Shown piece by piece: positions 8,821 to 21,353 of a stretch of DNA of 64,000 nt (positions are counted from its first letter, which is position 1; each line of letters begins with the position of its first letter). The stretch is from Ancistrus triradiatus. Its lineage: Eukaryota; Chordata; Actinopteri; Siluriformes; Loricariidae. Below the pieces are notes generated by a model. The model was not told the DNA's origin. It did not search any database and saw nothing but the letters and a program-made list of their open reading frames with translations. The DNA lies in the NCBI GenBank assembly GCA_025084515.1, contig JAJAGP010000365.1, forward strand, positions 1-64,000, read 5' to 3'. A program made the position numbers and the translations under genes.

Positions 8821-11815
8821 AATAGAAACTGACTCTTCAGAAACAAATCTGTCACGTTGTATACATTTCTATAAAATTTCTAAAAGGGTGGTCCATCATT
8901 ATGATGGACAGGTTCTCTGAGACAGGTGAATCTGTCCTGCTTCCATTGCAGGATTCTCTTGGACCTCAGACAAATAACTTCTTATCAATCCAAAACCAGG
9001 CATGAATTTATATACTGTATGGTGATCAAGATAATGACATATAACCATGACGTGTCAAGATCTAAATCTTTATCATGGTTTTCTTCTCAACCCACTTGCA
9101 ACTAGATTGTCTCAGCATGTGGCAAAAGGCAAACAATGAATCTATCTCTATAGTGTCATCCTGAAATGTCATGTGCTTGTATGCTGTGCCATCACACTTT
9201 TTTCCTCCTGAGGGGAAAGCTTCACAGCCTGTCTCCTGAGCCCACCTCTAGATTTTTTTTACATAGAACCTGTAACAATGGCAACAACATCAATCAGAAG
9301 GGAAATCTGAAAGCTAGCTGCTCTTGAACCAATGTGGCGAGTGTGTGTGGGCTTGTCTAATGAGCACACACTCTTGGCTCCTCAAGCTGATGGAGGCTGG
9401 AGGACGTCCACACAGGCTTGAGCTGAAGATGACTTGGGTTAATGAGGGCTGGCGAAAAGCTGCCTTCTGCTTCCTACACTTCACTTTATTATGCACCGAC
9501 ACAACTGTAGTGGCTCTCTTAGTACTGCTAGGATAGATCTAGCACAAGAAGGTGACAGTATGAAAAGAAATCGGCAGGGAGTTATTAGGAGCATTAGGCT
9601 GTGCATCAAGGAGTTGTGAAATATGGCTTTGCACAAAGTAAATAGACCCAAGTATTCAAGCTGTTGCGAACTGATAAAGCAGAATATGAGCAGGGCAAAT
9701 CATAAAGGAAAAGAAATGCATGTGTGTGTGTGTGTGTGTGTGGTTGGGTCTTGTTTTTAATCACATCATTTGGACCAAATGTCCACATGGTAGCGCATGT
9801 CCACAATCTTTGGGCGAAAAAAAAAAAATCAAAGCAGCCAAATAACTTACGTTCTGGTAATGAGCTTAGGTGTAGACATAGCATTGTTTAGCAAATGTAT
9901 TGCATAAGTCAATAGAAACTTCCCTTAAAGATAGTAATACATAGACTGTATGCATGTGTGTGGGCATAAGGCAGCTCCCTGTTCCCACAGTTGGGCAGGG
10001 CTCACTGCAGGACTAGGGAGGGAGGATACAACAACCACAAAAGCCCTCAGGAATGCACTTCTACTGGGATTCTGAAATGAAGCCGGTCCCTTGCACTGTA
10101 GACGAGAAGAAATGTGTACATTCATTGAAATACACACATATTATATCGCATTACATAATCTATAACCGTCTCCCAGGTAAGTGCACGAGACGACAAATTT
10201 GAGGCATTGACGTAAGCTGAAGTTTAAAGCGCATACACCGCCACAAATGTCATTGTTCCATATGCTGCCAATCGGAAGCTTTTAAGGAAACCACAGATTC
10301 TTCAGTCATAATCAGTATCACTGGGGAAACACCAAGCGACTCGTATAACAGCACAAATTCGGACACTAAGCAGTGACTGTACCGAAAAGAATAGCGAACA
10401 TGCCCCACTGTCGCAGGTATGGCATTTAATCAATAGTACCTTTAAAATACAAATCAGTTTTTTTTGCACAAGAACACATTTATCCCAACCGAGTTTACCA
10501 GTAGAGCGAATGTGAAAACGCTGCAACTGGCTTTCCTTCCAGCCACAAAATAGAGAAAATAAGTGGAGACCTTGGTATTTTTTCTCTTTAAAATACCCCC
10601 ACCTCCCCCCTCCCTGTTCCATTCAAAGTTATCCATCTCCGTGTCCTTCTTATTTGAGGTTGAATTAGCTTCCAAAAGTGTGACATTGTTTCCCACGGCA
10701 GGCGCTATGAGGTTATTAATGTGTGGGCGTAGTTTCGATCAGTCAGGTAGGCCAGGTTTCTGCTAACTTGACTGCATACCTTTGAGCCATATCAGGACAC
10801 ACAATGATCTGTGGAATTCTCTGCATGGCTGTAGTAGTCACAGAGGCGGGACTTTTACAGAAAGCAAACTGCACTGACGCCCTTGCTGAAATCTCGTTTT
10901 ATGCATTTGTGATTGTCAGTCAAAGGTCAGATCCTTCAACTCTTTAGGGAACTGCTGGCAAGCTCAATTAAGACCACATCAGTCCACCTTCCCACTGTGC
11001 TCCTCATGTATAAAAGCTGTTGAATAGATGGGATTCAAATGTCTGGAAATTTATGCAACTCATTTCAGCTCCTCCTGCAAGCTGGGCCAGTGCCATTCAT
11101 TTTCATTTATAAAAGACTGCGTACTGTTATTCACGCAGTGCAGTCCATTTGAATGCTATCTGACCTGTCCCACTACGTCATCTAACGCGGACAGGTACAG
11201 TATTATCATTTCCTTTCAACCAGCTTCTGCACTCATCTACTCTGACTATGATGTTGTATTGTCAGGAAACAGAAACCTTTTTCGCATGACAGCCTGATTA
11301 CTCAATTTGTTTCTCTATTACACTAAAGCCTTAACTTGCTAAACCTTGCTCAAGTTCATGAGAATTATTACGAAAATCCCACATTTGACCATTCACCCAT
11401 TAACGCTTCCTTTCATTAGTCGTGTTCTGAGAGCCCCGTTTCTCTTAACTAGGCAGTTATGGCTCAGAAAAAGGTTCATTTTCCATTTTGCCCTTTTGCT
11501 TGACTCTGAAGGAATGTGTGATTACCCTCTCAGCTCACATCCCACAACCCACACTGTAAAATCACTTCAGAAAGCAAATGTTAATTTCTGCCGCCACAGA
11601 GCAAGTCATCAACCGGTCTTTACACCTTGCTAAATTTTTAGAGTTTTGATGGGCAAACCAGTTTATCCTTTATCCAAATCAACACTTACAAGATTTACTA
11701 CTAGCAGCTATGAATACGTAGCCACACATTTGGATTTCCCACTATTTTTTGTGTTGACAATCATTAATTAAAGGCCACTGCTCAAAATGATGAATAAAAT
11801 GATCTCATTCTACTT
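8821..11815. other. No gene seen; microsatellite at 9717
   Basis: About 3 kb with no recognisable mobile element and no convincing exon. The (TG)n tract at 9717-9743 explains the Thr-His frame on the minus strand. Frames at 11028-11297 and 11346-11633 lack recognisable motifs. Some conserved noncoding DNA could be hidden here, but it cannot be told from one sequence. Confidence 0.45.
9717..9743. repeat. (TG)n microsatellite
   Basis: Uninterrupted TG dinucleotide run of about 13 units. Confidence 0.93.
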
Positions 11816-12003
11816 CAGTTGTAGCCTAGTGGTTAAGGTACTGGACTATGGATCAGAAGGTCCAGGGTTCAAATCCCACCTCTGCCAAGCTGCCACTGTT
11901 GGGTCCTTGAGCAAGACCCTTAACCCACAATTGCTTGGATTGTTAGACTATCAATTGTAAGTCACTCTGGATAAGGGTATTTGCTAAATGCTGTAAATGT
12001 ACT
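11816..12003 (+). mobile_element. SINE S1
   Basis: Nearly complete: A box TAGCCTAGTGGTTAAGG, B box GGTTCAAATCCC, the CTTGAGCAAGACCCTTAACC body and the CTCTGGATAAGGGTATTTGC end, with a TGTAAATGTA tail. Confidence 0.88.
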
Positions 12004-12655
12004 TATAAATGCCATCACAAAAAAAAAAAACATCGCAGAAACTTTTGCAGAAAGTCCTCCTTGCACTCACTCTTCCCTCTTTCACTGTCTAACACTTCAT
12101 GGCAGTGATTGAATAGCCCTCTCCTATGCTGCGAGGGCCTACCTTGTTTAATCCTTTACGTGGCAGGTCACTCTGCAAGCGAATGCTGTGTAAACACTGC
12201 GGGCCCTTGATGTGGGAGCTATGGGGGAAGAGCGCAGGGTCCGGAGGTTATGGAGTCTCCCAGCCCTTGGGAACAATGGGCCTTTAGAATGTAAGGGCAC
12301 TGGTGCAGTGACCCCTAACAAATAAGAATCATGTTCTGGCATTCCAGTCTTGATTGGCACTTTAAGGCTGGACAGAATCTCAAAGGAACAGAGGAAATGC
12401 TACTTTTGTAATTGGTTATATATTAGCTGAGCATTTTCTTTCAAGGATAAGAAAATTCCCGAGCAACACTAAGCAAAGACAGTAAATCATTCCATGGACT
12501 GAGGTTAACCTGGAAACAAGTGCTCGAGTTAACAGGTAAACCTTAGGCGGCCACGTAAAGAACACCCCTTTAATTTTCTCTGCTGCTTTCCTTCTTTGTG
12601 TATCATCTACTTCTAACAGGAAAGGCAGCACCCAAATTTTTAAAAAGGCGATCTA
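12004..12655. other. No gene seen
   Basis: A GC-richer patch at about 12125-12310 has no open frame with recognisable motifs. It is not a match to any other part of the window. Confidence 0.4.
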
Positions 12656-12659
12656 GCGT

Positions 12660-12735
12660 TAGTTGCACATTTACAATATTTAGCCAACACCCTGATCCAG
12701 GGCAACCTACAGTTGATCTGAGCTTTATAACCGAG
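12660..12735 (-). mobile_element. SINE S1 / LINE tail fragment
   Basis: Reverse complement of the S1 3' block, decayed: ACATTTACAATATTTAGCCA, CACCCTGATCCAGGGCAACC, TACAGTTGAT. Confidence 0.55.
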
Positions 12736-12765
12736 ACTTATAACTGAGACTTATAACCTTCTTCA

Positions 12766-12890
12766 GAATCAGATTATCAGATTATCAGTCAGCCATTTAT
12801 TGGCCAAGTAGGTTTATACACACAAGGAATTTGTTTCCGGCTGTTGTTACCTCTCTACAATGTACAATACTTACAATTAGTCCAGAGTCT
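12766..12890. repeat. LINE-tail-like fragment
   Basis: The block CAGCCATTTATTGGCCAAGT then ACACAAGGAATTTGTTTCCGG resembles a tail repeated after many fish LINEs (CR1/L2-type, from memory). No coding part is attached. Confidence 0.4.
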
Positions 12891-12952
12891 CAACCATTGA
12901 GCAACCATGCTCTGCATGTCCTACATATAGCTTTCCTTTGAAAGTTACATTT

Positions 12953-13065
12953 ACATTCAAATCATTTAGCAGACGCCCTTATCCAGACCGACCTTATCCA
13001 ACTGATACGGTCTTCTAATTAGGGCTAAAAGCCTTGCTCAGGGACCCAACAATGTAGAAGATATA
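12953..13065 (-). mobile_element. SINE S1, 3' half only
   Basis: Reverse complement reads through CATTTAGCAGACGCCCTTAT and AAGCCTTGCTCAGGGACCC. The tRNA-like head is absent, as expected of 5' truncation during retroposition. Confidence 0.7.
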
Positions 13066-13251
13066 GATAAGCCTTTACAGTGACAATTTCAGTTCAATTT
13101 GGGCAGTGCATAAGTAATTGGACAGTGAATTTAAGCACAGTAATCTTCGTATGGTCTAGAAAATAAAGATGCATATTAGCCTGCCTCAATTTATCAGTCT
13201 GTACGTTAAGGTAATTGTCAGCATAAATCATCATAGTCATCATAAATCCAT

Positions 13252-13586
13252 TGTGCTGCAGTTTTTCATGCTGTTACACCTCTGAAAAAGTGGTTTCTTG
13301 GCTGATACCCATGTAGAAGGTTCAACCTGGCATTCCAGTGAAGTATTTTCAGTTCTGTTTTTTTTAGTTTTTTTAGATTGGGGCCAATTGGCATAATCAA
13401 TTAACCTACTGCATGTCTTTGTACTGTGGGCAGAAACCGGAGTACCTGAAGTAAATCCACATGGACGCGGGTACACACATACAATAATTTCTTGTTTTGT
13501 ACTCTAATAAGGAGACTGACAAATAATTATCTAGGACCATTATACCACTGATAAAACAATGCTATGTCTAATCTAATGGTGGCCTT
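13252..13586 (-). mobile_element. Tc1-like family T3, decayed, with S2 fragment inside
   Basis: Shares CTGAAAAAGTGGTTTC then TTGGCTG, CCTGGCATTCCAGTGAAG and the right-end block ATCTAATGGTGGCC with the copy at 1948-2684. The order and orientation agree with that copy. An S2 SINE fragment in minus orientation (13378-13470) interrupts it. The terminal 15 bases are lost on both sides. Confidence 0.65.
13378..13470 (-). mobile_element. SINE S2 fragment
   Basis: Contains TAATCAATTAACCTACTGCA, CATGTCTTTG, GTGGGCAGAAACCGGAGTAC and TAAATCCACATGGACGCGGG, which match the S2 body at 17945-18278 in the same orientation. Confidence 0.6.
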
Positions 13587-13800
13587 TTTTACCACCCAAG
13601 TATAACGAGAACCACTTAGTCCCTAGATTTGGGGAAAAACACCAACCTTTGCCAAACTGTTCAAATTAGCAAGGCCTGTTTAAATTTCTGTGATTATTTT
13701 ATTATAGCAATATATTTCTGATGCAAGTCTTGCTGTAATATCTGATGATCAGTTAATAAAAATTAAAAAAAATCTGTAAAATTTATTTGCAAAACACTGC

Positions 13801-13997
13801 CATTTACATTTACAGCATTTAGCAGACGCCCTTATCCAGAGCAACTTACAATTGATACAGTCTTACAATCCAAGCAGTTGTGGGTTAAGGGTCTTGCTCA
13901 AGGACCCACCAGTGGCAGCTTAGCAGAGGTGGGATTTGAACCCTGGACCTTCTGGGCCATAGTCCAGTACCTTAACCACTAGGCTACCACACTGCCT
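13801..13997 (-). mobile_element. SINE S1, full length, minus strand
   Basis: In reverse complement it has A box TAGCCTAGTGGTTAAGG, B box GGTTCAAATCCC and the complete 3' block ending in TGTAAATGTAAATG. It is among the best-preserved copies. Confidence 0.9.
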
Positions 13998-16562
13998 TGT
14001 GCAATCTTGGGCTGTAGGTCATTGTGTAAAAACACAATCAGTTCTGTATTGAGAGGCAAAGACAGCAATGGCGAGCAACATGAAAGCCAATCAGTGACCG
14101 TCTTAATCAAACGACACTTGAAGATGGACGCGAATACTCCCCTCCGAGCTCGGTGAGGCAATCAGTAATGCTCCTGGGCCAGTGATGCAGAAAAATCCTG
14201 TGCTCGCCTTTGCCATTCACATTACAGGGAGACCTAATGCACTGCGATGGGACTAAATAGAGACGAACATTTCACAGCTTCTGGTAAATTTAGATAAGAG
14301 AACCTTGGAAGCAGCGCCAGCGCAGCAATAGTGACACCATCGCTAAGCACAGCAACGTGAAATCTCAAGCATCCACGCACACACACGCACACACACACAC
14401 ACACACACTCTTTGATATGTGACGTTGGGGGGGGGGGGGGGGGTTATATATAAAAAAAAAAATTAAAAGAGCTGTCCTAAATTAAACCATGTTACATTAC
14501 TACTGCCTCATACCATTACATCCTAAACAAGACATGGGAACAAACTTGGACAGGACCAAGCGCAGTCCTACCCTCCCTCTCCAAAACGTCTCGCCTCCAC
14601 ACACCCATCTTCTCGAGCGAATCGTCCAGACCAAGCAAATTATCCTCTGTCGGTATCCCCTGCTCCCCACTGCAACAGTGCATTACGACACACTCGTGAG
14701 TGCTAATGGAAAAGCCACGGAGAGCAGACTGAGGTGAAAGTAGGGAATGTAAAACATGAAATCAGGTCTGGAATTTCACCCCTCCTTGTTTCTAAACGGG
14801 AGAAATTTGATCAAGATAAACATGTGATAACAGGATAACCTTTTCCAAAGTAGCAACTACGCAGTCCAGCAGGGTGAAAATGTGGACAGGCTGGAAGACA
14901 CAAGAAGCAAAGCAGGCAGGAATTCCACCGATATCGGGAGCCATCGTTCGAGTTCATTATTTGGAGTAAGCTGGACTTGCAAAGACTGGGAAATTTGAGT
15001 GGGCCCCATTCAGGTGGAGACTCTTATCACAAGTTATCTGATCTGTCCTAATCAACGAGCACTAATACCTCCCATAGTATAACAGGATGTGCAAGCTTAA
15101 AAGATCAGAGGTAAAGAGATGTTACTTCAGCCTTACGTTTACAGGAGACAGTAAGCAAAAAAGACAAAGGAGCAAAGGTGTGTAGAAAGACAAAAATAGA
15201 ATGCCTTTGCAACAAAATTTGCATTTTGGCCCTACTGATTAAACCTCTTTCCACTATGAGGATTTAGACTGATTTCATATATTTACTAAAGCTTTAAAAT
15301 GACTAAAACTGCTATTTTTATGGGGACATGGTGAACTTTGACATCCTGAGAAAGCTTTAAAAATACCTCTGTAATCCCTTGTTTGAGCTGCCTGGAAACG
15401 TCTTGATGGTGCCTATCACTGAATGACTGATAGCTCAAGCCAAGGCTGCATGTCCCTCAATAAAACAAGCAGGCAGCAAAAAAACAGAATTCAGCACTGG
15501 ATTACGGACACAACCCCGTTTCTGAACACTTCAAAGACAGACAGGAAGGCCAGAGGTAGCCTGCATGACATTCAGACAAATGGTAAAGGAATCCATTTTA
15601 AAACAAACTTAGCAGCTATCAAATCTCCCTGCATAAGAACCTGGGAAAAATCTGTTAGGTCATGGCTGATGGAAGACAGAACCCCCATTCCATACTCTCC
15701 CGTTCCACCACCATGCCTGCTCCTGTGTCTTTACTTGATCCTTATGTAAATCTATGAAGGACGCAGCAAGGAATGCTAGTTTGAGAGAAAAAAGAGATAA
15801 CTAGGGATGTGAATCAACACGTCCTGTTTACAGCACAATAGGAGTCTGAATCCTGACAAGTGCAAGCCTTTCAGGCATGCTGGTCAGCAATGTACTGAGA
15901 TGGAGGTGTGTGGGATGTGCTGAAAGAAAAATGTGAGCGCAGTATACAGAAAATCTGTTACATAACAACAGAATAATGAAGAAGACTGGAGTGCGATAGT
16001 TGCAAAATGGTTTGGCATTTCAATTTCATGTGCGATAGGTCTGTTAGAGAAAGAAAAAATCATATTTATCGAGTGTTTGACTCCTTTCCAATTACGTTAC
16101 GATGAAAAAAAATGAAGGTTGGATAACAATAATACATTACTAAACATGTGCCGTGTGATGCCAAATCAACGTTACCTTACATACTATACATACCAGACAC
16201 CGTAACGTCTGATTCATGAAGGATGTCATACTGTGGCAAGAAAATCAGGTATTTCAAACGATCCAGTATACAACATTGCCATCATCTGTCAACACTCCAT
16301 AGTGCATTAGCCCACACACAGTCAAGCGAGTAATCTTTGGTTCCTCTTTAAAAATTAGCATCCAACTTAATTATAATCAGTTCATTTTAGGGTGTCCCTT
16401 ATTTTTTTACTTTTGACATTTTTATTTCTCTACCCCTTACTCAAGACGCCATTGTGAAAAAGCATTGTGTACAAAAAAGCAGGTCATGCGGACGTTATTT
16501 ATGGTTTGTTCAATGCCACTGAAGTTTTTGCCATGGCCGCTAAACGCATGTAACCATATTAG
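13998..16562. other. No gene seen; CA tract and poly-G run
   Basis: Apparently single-copy DNA. A (CA)n-like tract at 14377-14409 is followed by 17 consecutive G at 14427-14443 and then A/T runs. The 15423-15749 open frame (108 codons) shows no motif I recognise and is flanked by no clear splice or promoter signal. Confidence 0.45.
14377..14443. repeat. CA microsatellite plus G17 homopolymer
   Basis: CA/CG dinucleotide tract at 14377-14409, then 17 uninterrupted G at 14427-14443. The G run could form a quadruplex-like structure but is also a place where assembly or sequencing length is unreliable. Confidence 0.9.
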
Positions 16563-17079
16563 AGTCGTTCCGCCGAATGTGAGCCACATTTGCTTGTTGT
16601 AACTCTTTAAAATCAAACTTCACTTTCTATAGTTTTTATACACTGAATCTACAACAAATATGTTTAACTATTCACAATCAGTACCAGTAACTTTATTTTA
16701 TTTTTACATCATTTCTCCCAATACTGTAACTCTTTATGTGAGACTCCAGCACAGAATTAGTAAATACATAAAATGTAACCACATGGCATCCATACTAATA
16801 ATACTAAGACACTGAGCACAATCGAATGATATACCAAAAAATGTATTTTTAAAATAAACAAATAGCATCTCAAAATAATTTCGGTAATAGGATAGTAAGT
16901 CCAGATCGACCTTCTCAGTTGTAGTTAAAAAAAATCATCAAATATACAGGAAAAATTAAGAGAATGTACTTTTGGTCTAAGATGATATAGCGTCCTATTG
17001 AACATGTGACTTGTGGTATATTCCCTAATTTTCAGACGTGGGAATATGTTAGGGTCACAGGACTGAGCAAAAACCTGGA
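16563..17079 (+). repeat. Unclassified dispersed repeat F, copy 1
   Basis: Colinear with 25847-26293. Shared blocks in order: TTTGCTTGTTGTAACTCTT, GTAACTCTTTATGTGAG, ATTAGTAAATACATAAAAT, CATGGCATCCATACTAATA, GACCTTCTCAGT, GTGACTTGTGGTATATTCCC and ACAGGACTGAG. No terminal inverted repeat, B box or open frame is evident. Confidence 0.75.
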
Positions 17080-17358
17080 GACATGACTAAAATGTGTATT
17101 TTAAAGTAAAATATTATGGATTTCTTACGAAATAATACTTAAAGGCATAGATATACAGATATGATATGGAGTGACCCATATCATATCAACAACAAAAGGA
17201 CAAAAAGATTTACGAAGGATTTGAATCATTATATGTTATTGTTAAGTGTAATGTTACAGATAGTTACAAAATAAAACCATTTTTCAATGTGCGTGGTAGT
17301 TTTTATATACCTTAACTGTGCAATTGCATGACTGTGCAGGACACTTTGCTTCATAATA

Positions 17359-17541
17359 GGACTGTGGCAGCCTAGTGGTTAAGGTGCAGGACTATGAACC
17401 AGAAGGTCCAGGGTTCAAATCCCACCTCTGCCAAGCTGCCACTGTGGCCCTTAACCCACAATTGCTTGGATTGTAAGACTGTATCAATTGTAAGTCGCTC
17501 TGGATAAGGGCGTCTGCTAAATGCTGTAAATGTAAATGTAA
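17359..17541 (+). mobile_element. SINE S1
   Basis: Head GCAGCCTAGTGGTTAAGG and GGTTCAAATCCC, 3' block CTCTGGATAAGGGCGTCTGC, tail TGTAAATGTAAATGTAAA. A short deletion removes the TTGGGTCCTTGAGCAAGG segment. Confidence 0.88.
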
Positions 17542-17598
17542 ATTCGGCTCCTGACAGATTCTCCAGAATTGATCCCAACTGATATATCATCACTATGG

Positions 17599-17738
17599 GA
17601 CTGTGGTGGCATAGGGGTGAAGGTGAATGCCAAGCTGTCACTGTTGGGTCCTTGAGCAAGAACGTTAACCCAAAATTGCTTGGATTGTAAGACTGTATCA
17701 GTTGCAAGTTGGCCTTCTGCTACGTGACTAAATGTAAA
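17599..17738 (+). mobile_element. SINE S1 with internal deletion
   Basis: Starts ACTGTGGTGGCATAGGGGTG and jumps from the A-box region directly to GCCAAGCTGTCACTGTTGGG, so the B box is missing. It lies only about 60 bp after the previous S1 copy in the same orientation. Confidence 0.7.
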
Positions 17739-17944
17739 GCTTGCTTATCATTTAAAGGCAACGTAATGCAGGCTTCAAAAGCATTAACGCTTAAATGAAG
17801 CACACCTAAACCATGTGCTGTTAATTGTCGTTACTGCCAGCTGCCTGCTTCATTACGCGCACTGCATGCATGTTATACAGTCCACTTCATTATGAGCAGC
17901 AATAACAGTAAGCAAAATAACAGTAAGCAACAAATTCATTTTCT

Positions 17945-18278
17945 TCATTCATTCACTTTCTTGTCTGCTTAATCCTTGACAGGATCGCAGGAGAGCCGGT
18001 GCCTAGCCGGTGGCATAGGGCGTGAGGCAGGAACAAGCCTAGACAGGACGCCAATCCATTGTAGGGCACATACTCATATACACACTAGGGCCACTTTAGC
18101 ATAATCAGTTAACCTAAAGCATGTCTTTAGGCTGCAAGAGAAAACCGGAGCACCCAGAGTAAACCCACGCAGACACGATGAGGACATGCAGATTCCATAC
18201 AGAATGGACCCAGACTGAACCCAGGACCTTCTCACTATGAGGCGACAGTGCTATCCTATCGAGCCACCGTGCCACCCT
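17945..18278 (-). mobile_element. SINE S2, long copy
   Basis: Reverse complement begins GGTGGCACGGTGGCTCGATA and includes a B-box-like GGTTCAGTC, CCTCATCGTGTCTGCGTGG, GGTTTACTCTGGGTGCTCCG, and a 3' part ending near GGATTAAGCAGACAAG with a (GAAT)-like tail. This is the fullest S2 copy in the window and includes the part missing from the shorter ones. Confidence 0.8.
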
Positions 18279-18374
18279 AATCAAAACAAATTATTTAATA
18301 AAATTCACAACACTTATGTTTACTACATGTTGTCAAAGCAGATGACTGCTTGTCATCACTTCTTGTTTAACTGA

Positions 18375-18598
18375 TAAGTCAAGTCAGATCTATTTATATA
18401 GAGCTTTTTACAATGGAGCATTGTCTCAAAGCAACTTTACAAGTTTGGATTATCTCCTAATATCTACGTCCAATCCCAAATTGAGCAAGCCTAGGGCGAC
18501 AGTGGAGAGGAAAAAATCCCTAAGTGTTATCAGGAAGGAACCTTGGGAGGACCAAGACTCAAAAAGGGACCCAACCTCCTTGGGCGAATAAATAAGTA
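18375..18598 (+). repeat. Dispersed repeat family D
   Basis: Starts GTCAAGTCAGATCTATTTAT and TACAATGGAGCATTGTCTCA, and runs through AATTGAGCAAGCCTAGGGCG and AACCTTGGGAGGACCAAGAC to CAACCTCCTTGGGCGAATAA. It is close to the reverse complement of 217-465. Confidence 0.8.
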
Positions 18599-18943
18599 AA
18601 TTGGCAAATAAATATAATGAACAATTGAATATTGCTTTCGCTGAGTTCTCGGACAAACATACATGATTTGAGCATACCCTAAAAGCAATTTAATGTTATT
18701 TAAACAGGATTTTTTTCTCACCACAGAGCACTTTCTGGGGGAGCGAGAGCTAGATTTGGCAAAACTTTTTTAGACTCTGTTTAACGTTTATGGAATATTG
18801 CAGCATTTTTGACTTAATCAGTAAAGGTGCAATGACCATGGGAAATATCTAACACATTCCGCTCTTGTACATCTTAGTAATCTACTTATACAACCTTAGT
18901 CACTGAATTTTGCTAATAATGATTTCAAACATGTAAGCAGGCA

Positions 18944-19095
18944 CTTGAGTGGCAGAGTGGTCTAATATGCAAGCCCACCACCACAGGCTTCAAGTCCCAA
19001 AGATGCCTTCTGACCAGGTCGGGCATCACATACAGGTGCAGTTGGCTGTGTCTGAGGAGAGGGTGGCCAAGACAAGCAAAGTGGCCCTGACCAAG
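18944..19095 (+). mobile_element. tRNA-like SINE (family S3)
   Basis: Head GAGTGGCAGAGTGGTCTAAT looks like the D-arm of a class II tRNA (A box) and is followed by a B-box-like GGCTTCAAGTCCC. The body CTGACCAGGTCGGGCATCAC is shared with 35895-36005 and, inverted, with 20425-20595. It is not a functional tRNA gene: no acceptor-stem pairing closes after the B box. Confidence 0.6.
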
Positions 19096-19400
19096 ACAGG
19101 CAAAGGTAAAATGTGAAAAAAATAAGTAACTATTGGGCCAGCCAAAGTAAATACATAATAACAGATTTACACTGATGTTTATGCTGATCATTTTAATGCC
19201 ATTAACCACTTTTCACTGCTTGATCATGTGAAGGACCCACAGTTAAATTCTGAAATGCCTCATATTCATTATTATGTACATTCTACATGCCATATAAAGC
19301 ATTATTAACCTAAGGGGTACAGAACTGGTAAGGGTGGTAAATGAATTTGGACACATCCTTGGAAGCTTTGTTCATTTCCTGCAGCAGACAGCAGATTCTG

Positions 19401-19401
<1 letters not shown>

Positions 19402-19473
<72 letters not shown>
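19402..19473. repeat. (CA)n microsatellite, long
   Basis: About 36 uninterrupted CA units, the longest simple repeat in the window. It explains Cys-Val and Thr-His open frames on both strands. Confidence 0.97.
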
Positions 19474-19476
<3 letters not shown>

Positions 19477-21334
19477 CCTTGCTTACATACCAGATAACAG
19501 TCTGCACAAGCTGCTTCTTATAGAAGTACTTTCAAATGTGCGTTTTTAAAAGTATCATTCTGGTAATCCTGATACCTTGGCAGTCCTTCATGTGAGAAAT
19601 CATGATAAAATGTTGCCATGGAACTGAGACATGATGAAAATAATGGTGTTTAAATTGTTATAATAAGTAATAATTGCATTCTGTTCAAGTTTATATTGCC
19701 CACTCGTATGGCTTGTAGTGCTATTTTAATGGAAAATATTTATTCAAGGCCAAGCAAAATGTGATTTACCTGAATAGAATTGTTTGATTAAATATTTTAA
19801 TTGTCTGACAGCATTAGTCTGCACAATGGGAATGATAAAGGTCTTATAATGAAACGACAACATCCTAGCAAAGCTGAACAACGCAGTAATAAGTCATTCT
19901 GGTTAATCGTACTTTTCTACGGTTTTGTGTTATTTATACACAATCAGGCTTATATAACTACGCCAATAACACCGCAGCAGAAATTCTAAGATCAGGTCCA
20001 TCTCTGAAAGCATGAATCAGAGATTTGCAGTTTCAGTTACAAATACCTTTGAATGAAGACATCATCATTTCATTACAATTCTGTGATACTGACATCTAAG
20101 TAACTGCCCTTTCCCCTCTATTATGAAAGTAGTAACAGTAAAGGGACTGTCTAGTCTATGTTCAGTACCGAGACACAAATCAAGCTTAACGTACATTGCA
20201 ACTGCCCAAATGCTACACATGCCATGTCTTTTAGAATGAAACAGGGTGAATACAGGCAAACACAGAAACATGAAATGAACTATTTAGATCTCTAATTACA
20301 GGATCTCCAGTATGACACTTTTACTGTCAAAGTGGGGCACATAATCCTGCAACCATGTTAGTTACAGCATCTAGACAGATGATATAACTGTAGACTATAT
20401 AAATCTGTTTTACTGGGGGTTGCAGAACCATCCCTGGAGTTACTTGGGTGCAAGTCTATTGCAGGGCTGGTAGGAGTTGCTCTTTCAGTGGTGCCCCTTC
20501 TTTAGGCACAACCCAAATGTGCCTGTGTGACCCGGCTGAAAGGCACCACCAGGACTCAAACCCAGGTCACATAATGGGGGGTCTAGTCTATTAGCCTGCT
20601 GTAAAATCTAAGCACTTTATTTACCTTTATGTAGTTTTTATTTCATCGTTTCTCATTTTCATTGTTTCATGCAGGAAAACCACGGTGCTCTGTGGGACCT
20701 CACAGATCAGGATCTTAGTAATTTATTTGTATCATTTACTAATAAAGCATTAATAATGTCCGTTATTAATGGTAATCGAATACTTTTCTGAATAGCATTA
20801 CCACATTACGATTTAATATTGGTGACTTTTTTTTTTATTTGTTCAATAAGAAGGAAATGCATCGTATAAACAGGTGTACTGGTCTGCCAAAACGCGTGAT
20901 CAGAAAGAGTAGATGGAAAGTGAAGATGAAAAGTGTACAGTTGAAGACGTAAATGACACTTGCGTAATGCGTTACACAATGCTAGCACCTAGCGTTCAAT
21001 GAAGAATATGCATGTTGATTTATGTGAGGCTGTCAGTCTACAGTTTGGAAATCTGACCTAAAGAACGTTAACTTGCTACAAGTTAACTGAGAATTTTAGT
21101 TAATCAACTCACTTTCTTTACTTGTTTTGCTTGTCTTGTAACCCCTCAGATATCACCCTCTGTTACTTCTAACCTCATATGTGAAGTGAAATGATTAATC
21201 AGTGTAAATGTCTTCTGTCTTTAAATTATATTTCCCAGACTAACCTCATGGTATCCACAGATTGATTAACACACACTGCCTGTCAGCTTTGGCAGCAATA
21301 TCTTGCCAACTTGCACAGTCTTGCTCGGAAAGAA
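19474..21334. other. No gene seen; one S3 fragment
   Basis: Apparently single-copy apart from an S3-like SINE fragment at 20425-20595. No motif-bearing open frame. Confidence 0.45.
20425..20595 (-). mobile_element. SINE S3 fragment, minus strand
   Basis: Reverse complement contains GTGACCTGGGTTTGAGTCC and GGTGGTGCCTTTCAGCCGG, colinear with the GAGTTTGAGTCCTGGTGGTG and CTTTCTGGCCAGGTCGAGAG blocks of 35895-36005. Confidence 0.55.
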
Positions 21335-21353
21335 TATGTGTACCTTTGCTTTC

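Noticed and set aside
18944..19020. tRNA-Ser/Leu-like gene
   Set aside because: Has A- and B-box-like motifs but no cloverleaf closure, and the downstream body is repeated elsewhere in the window.
19310..19549. Thr-His and Cys-Val open frames on both strands
   Set aside because: Translation of a (CA)n microsatellite; the same applies at 883-1083, 9606-9884 and 59127-59327.
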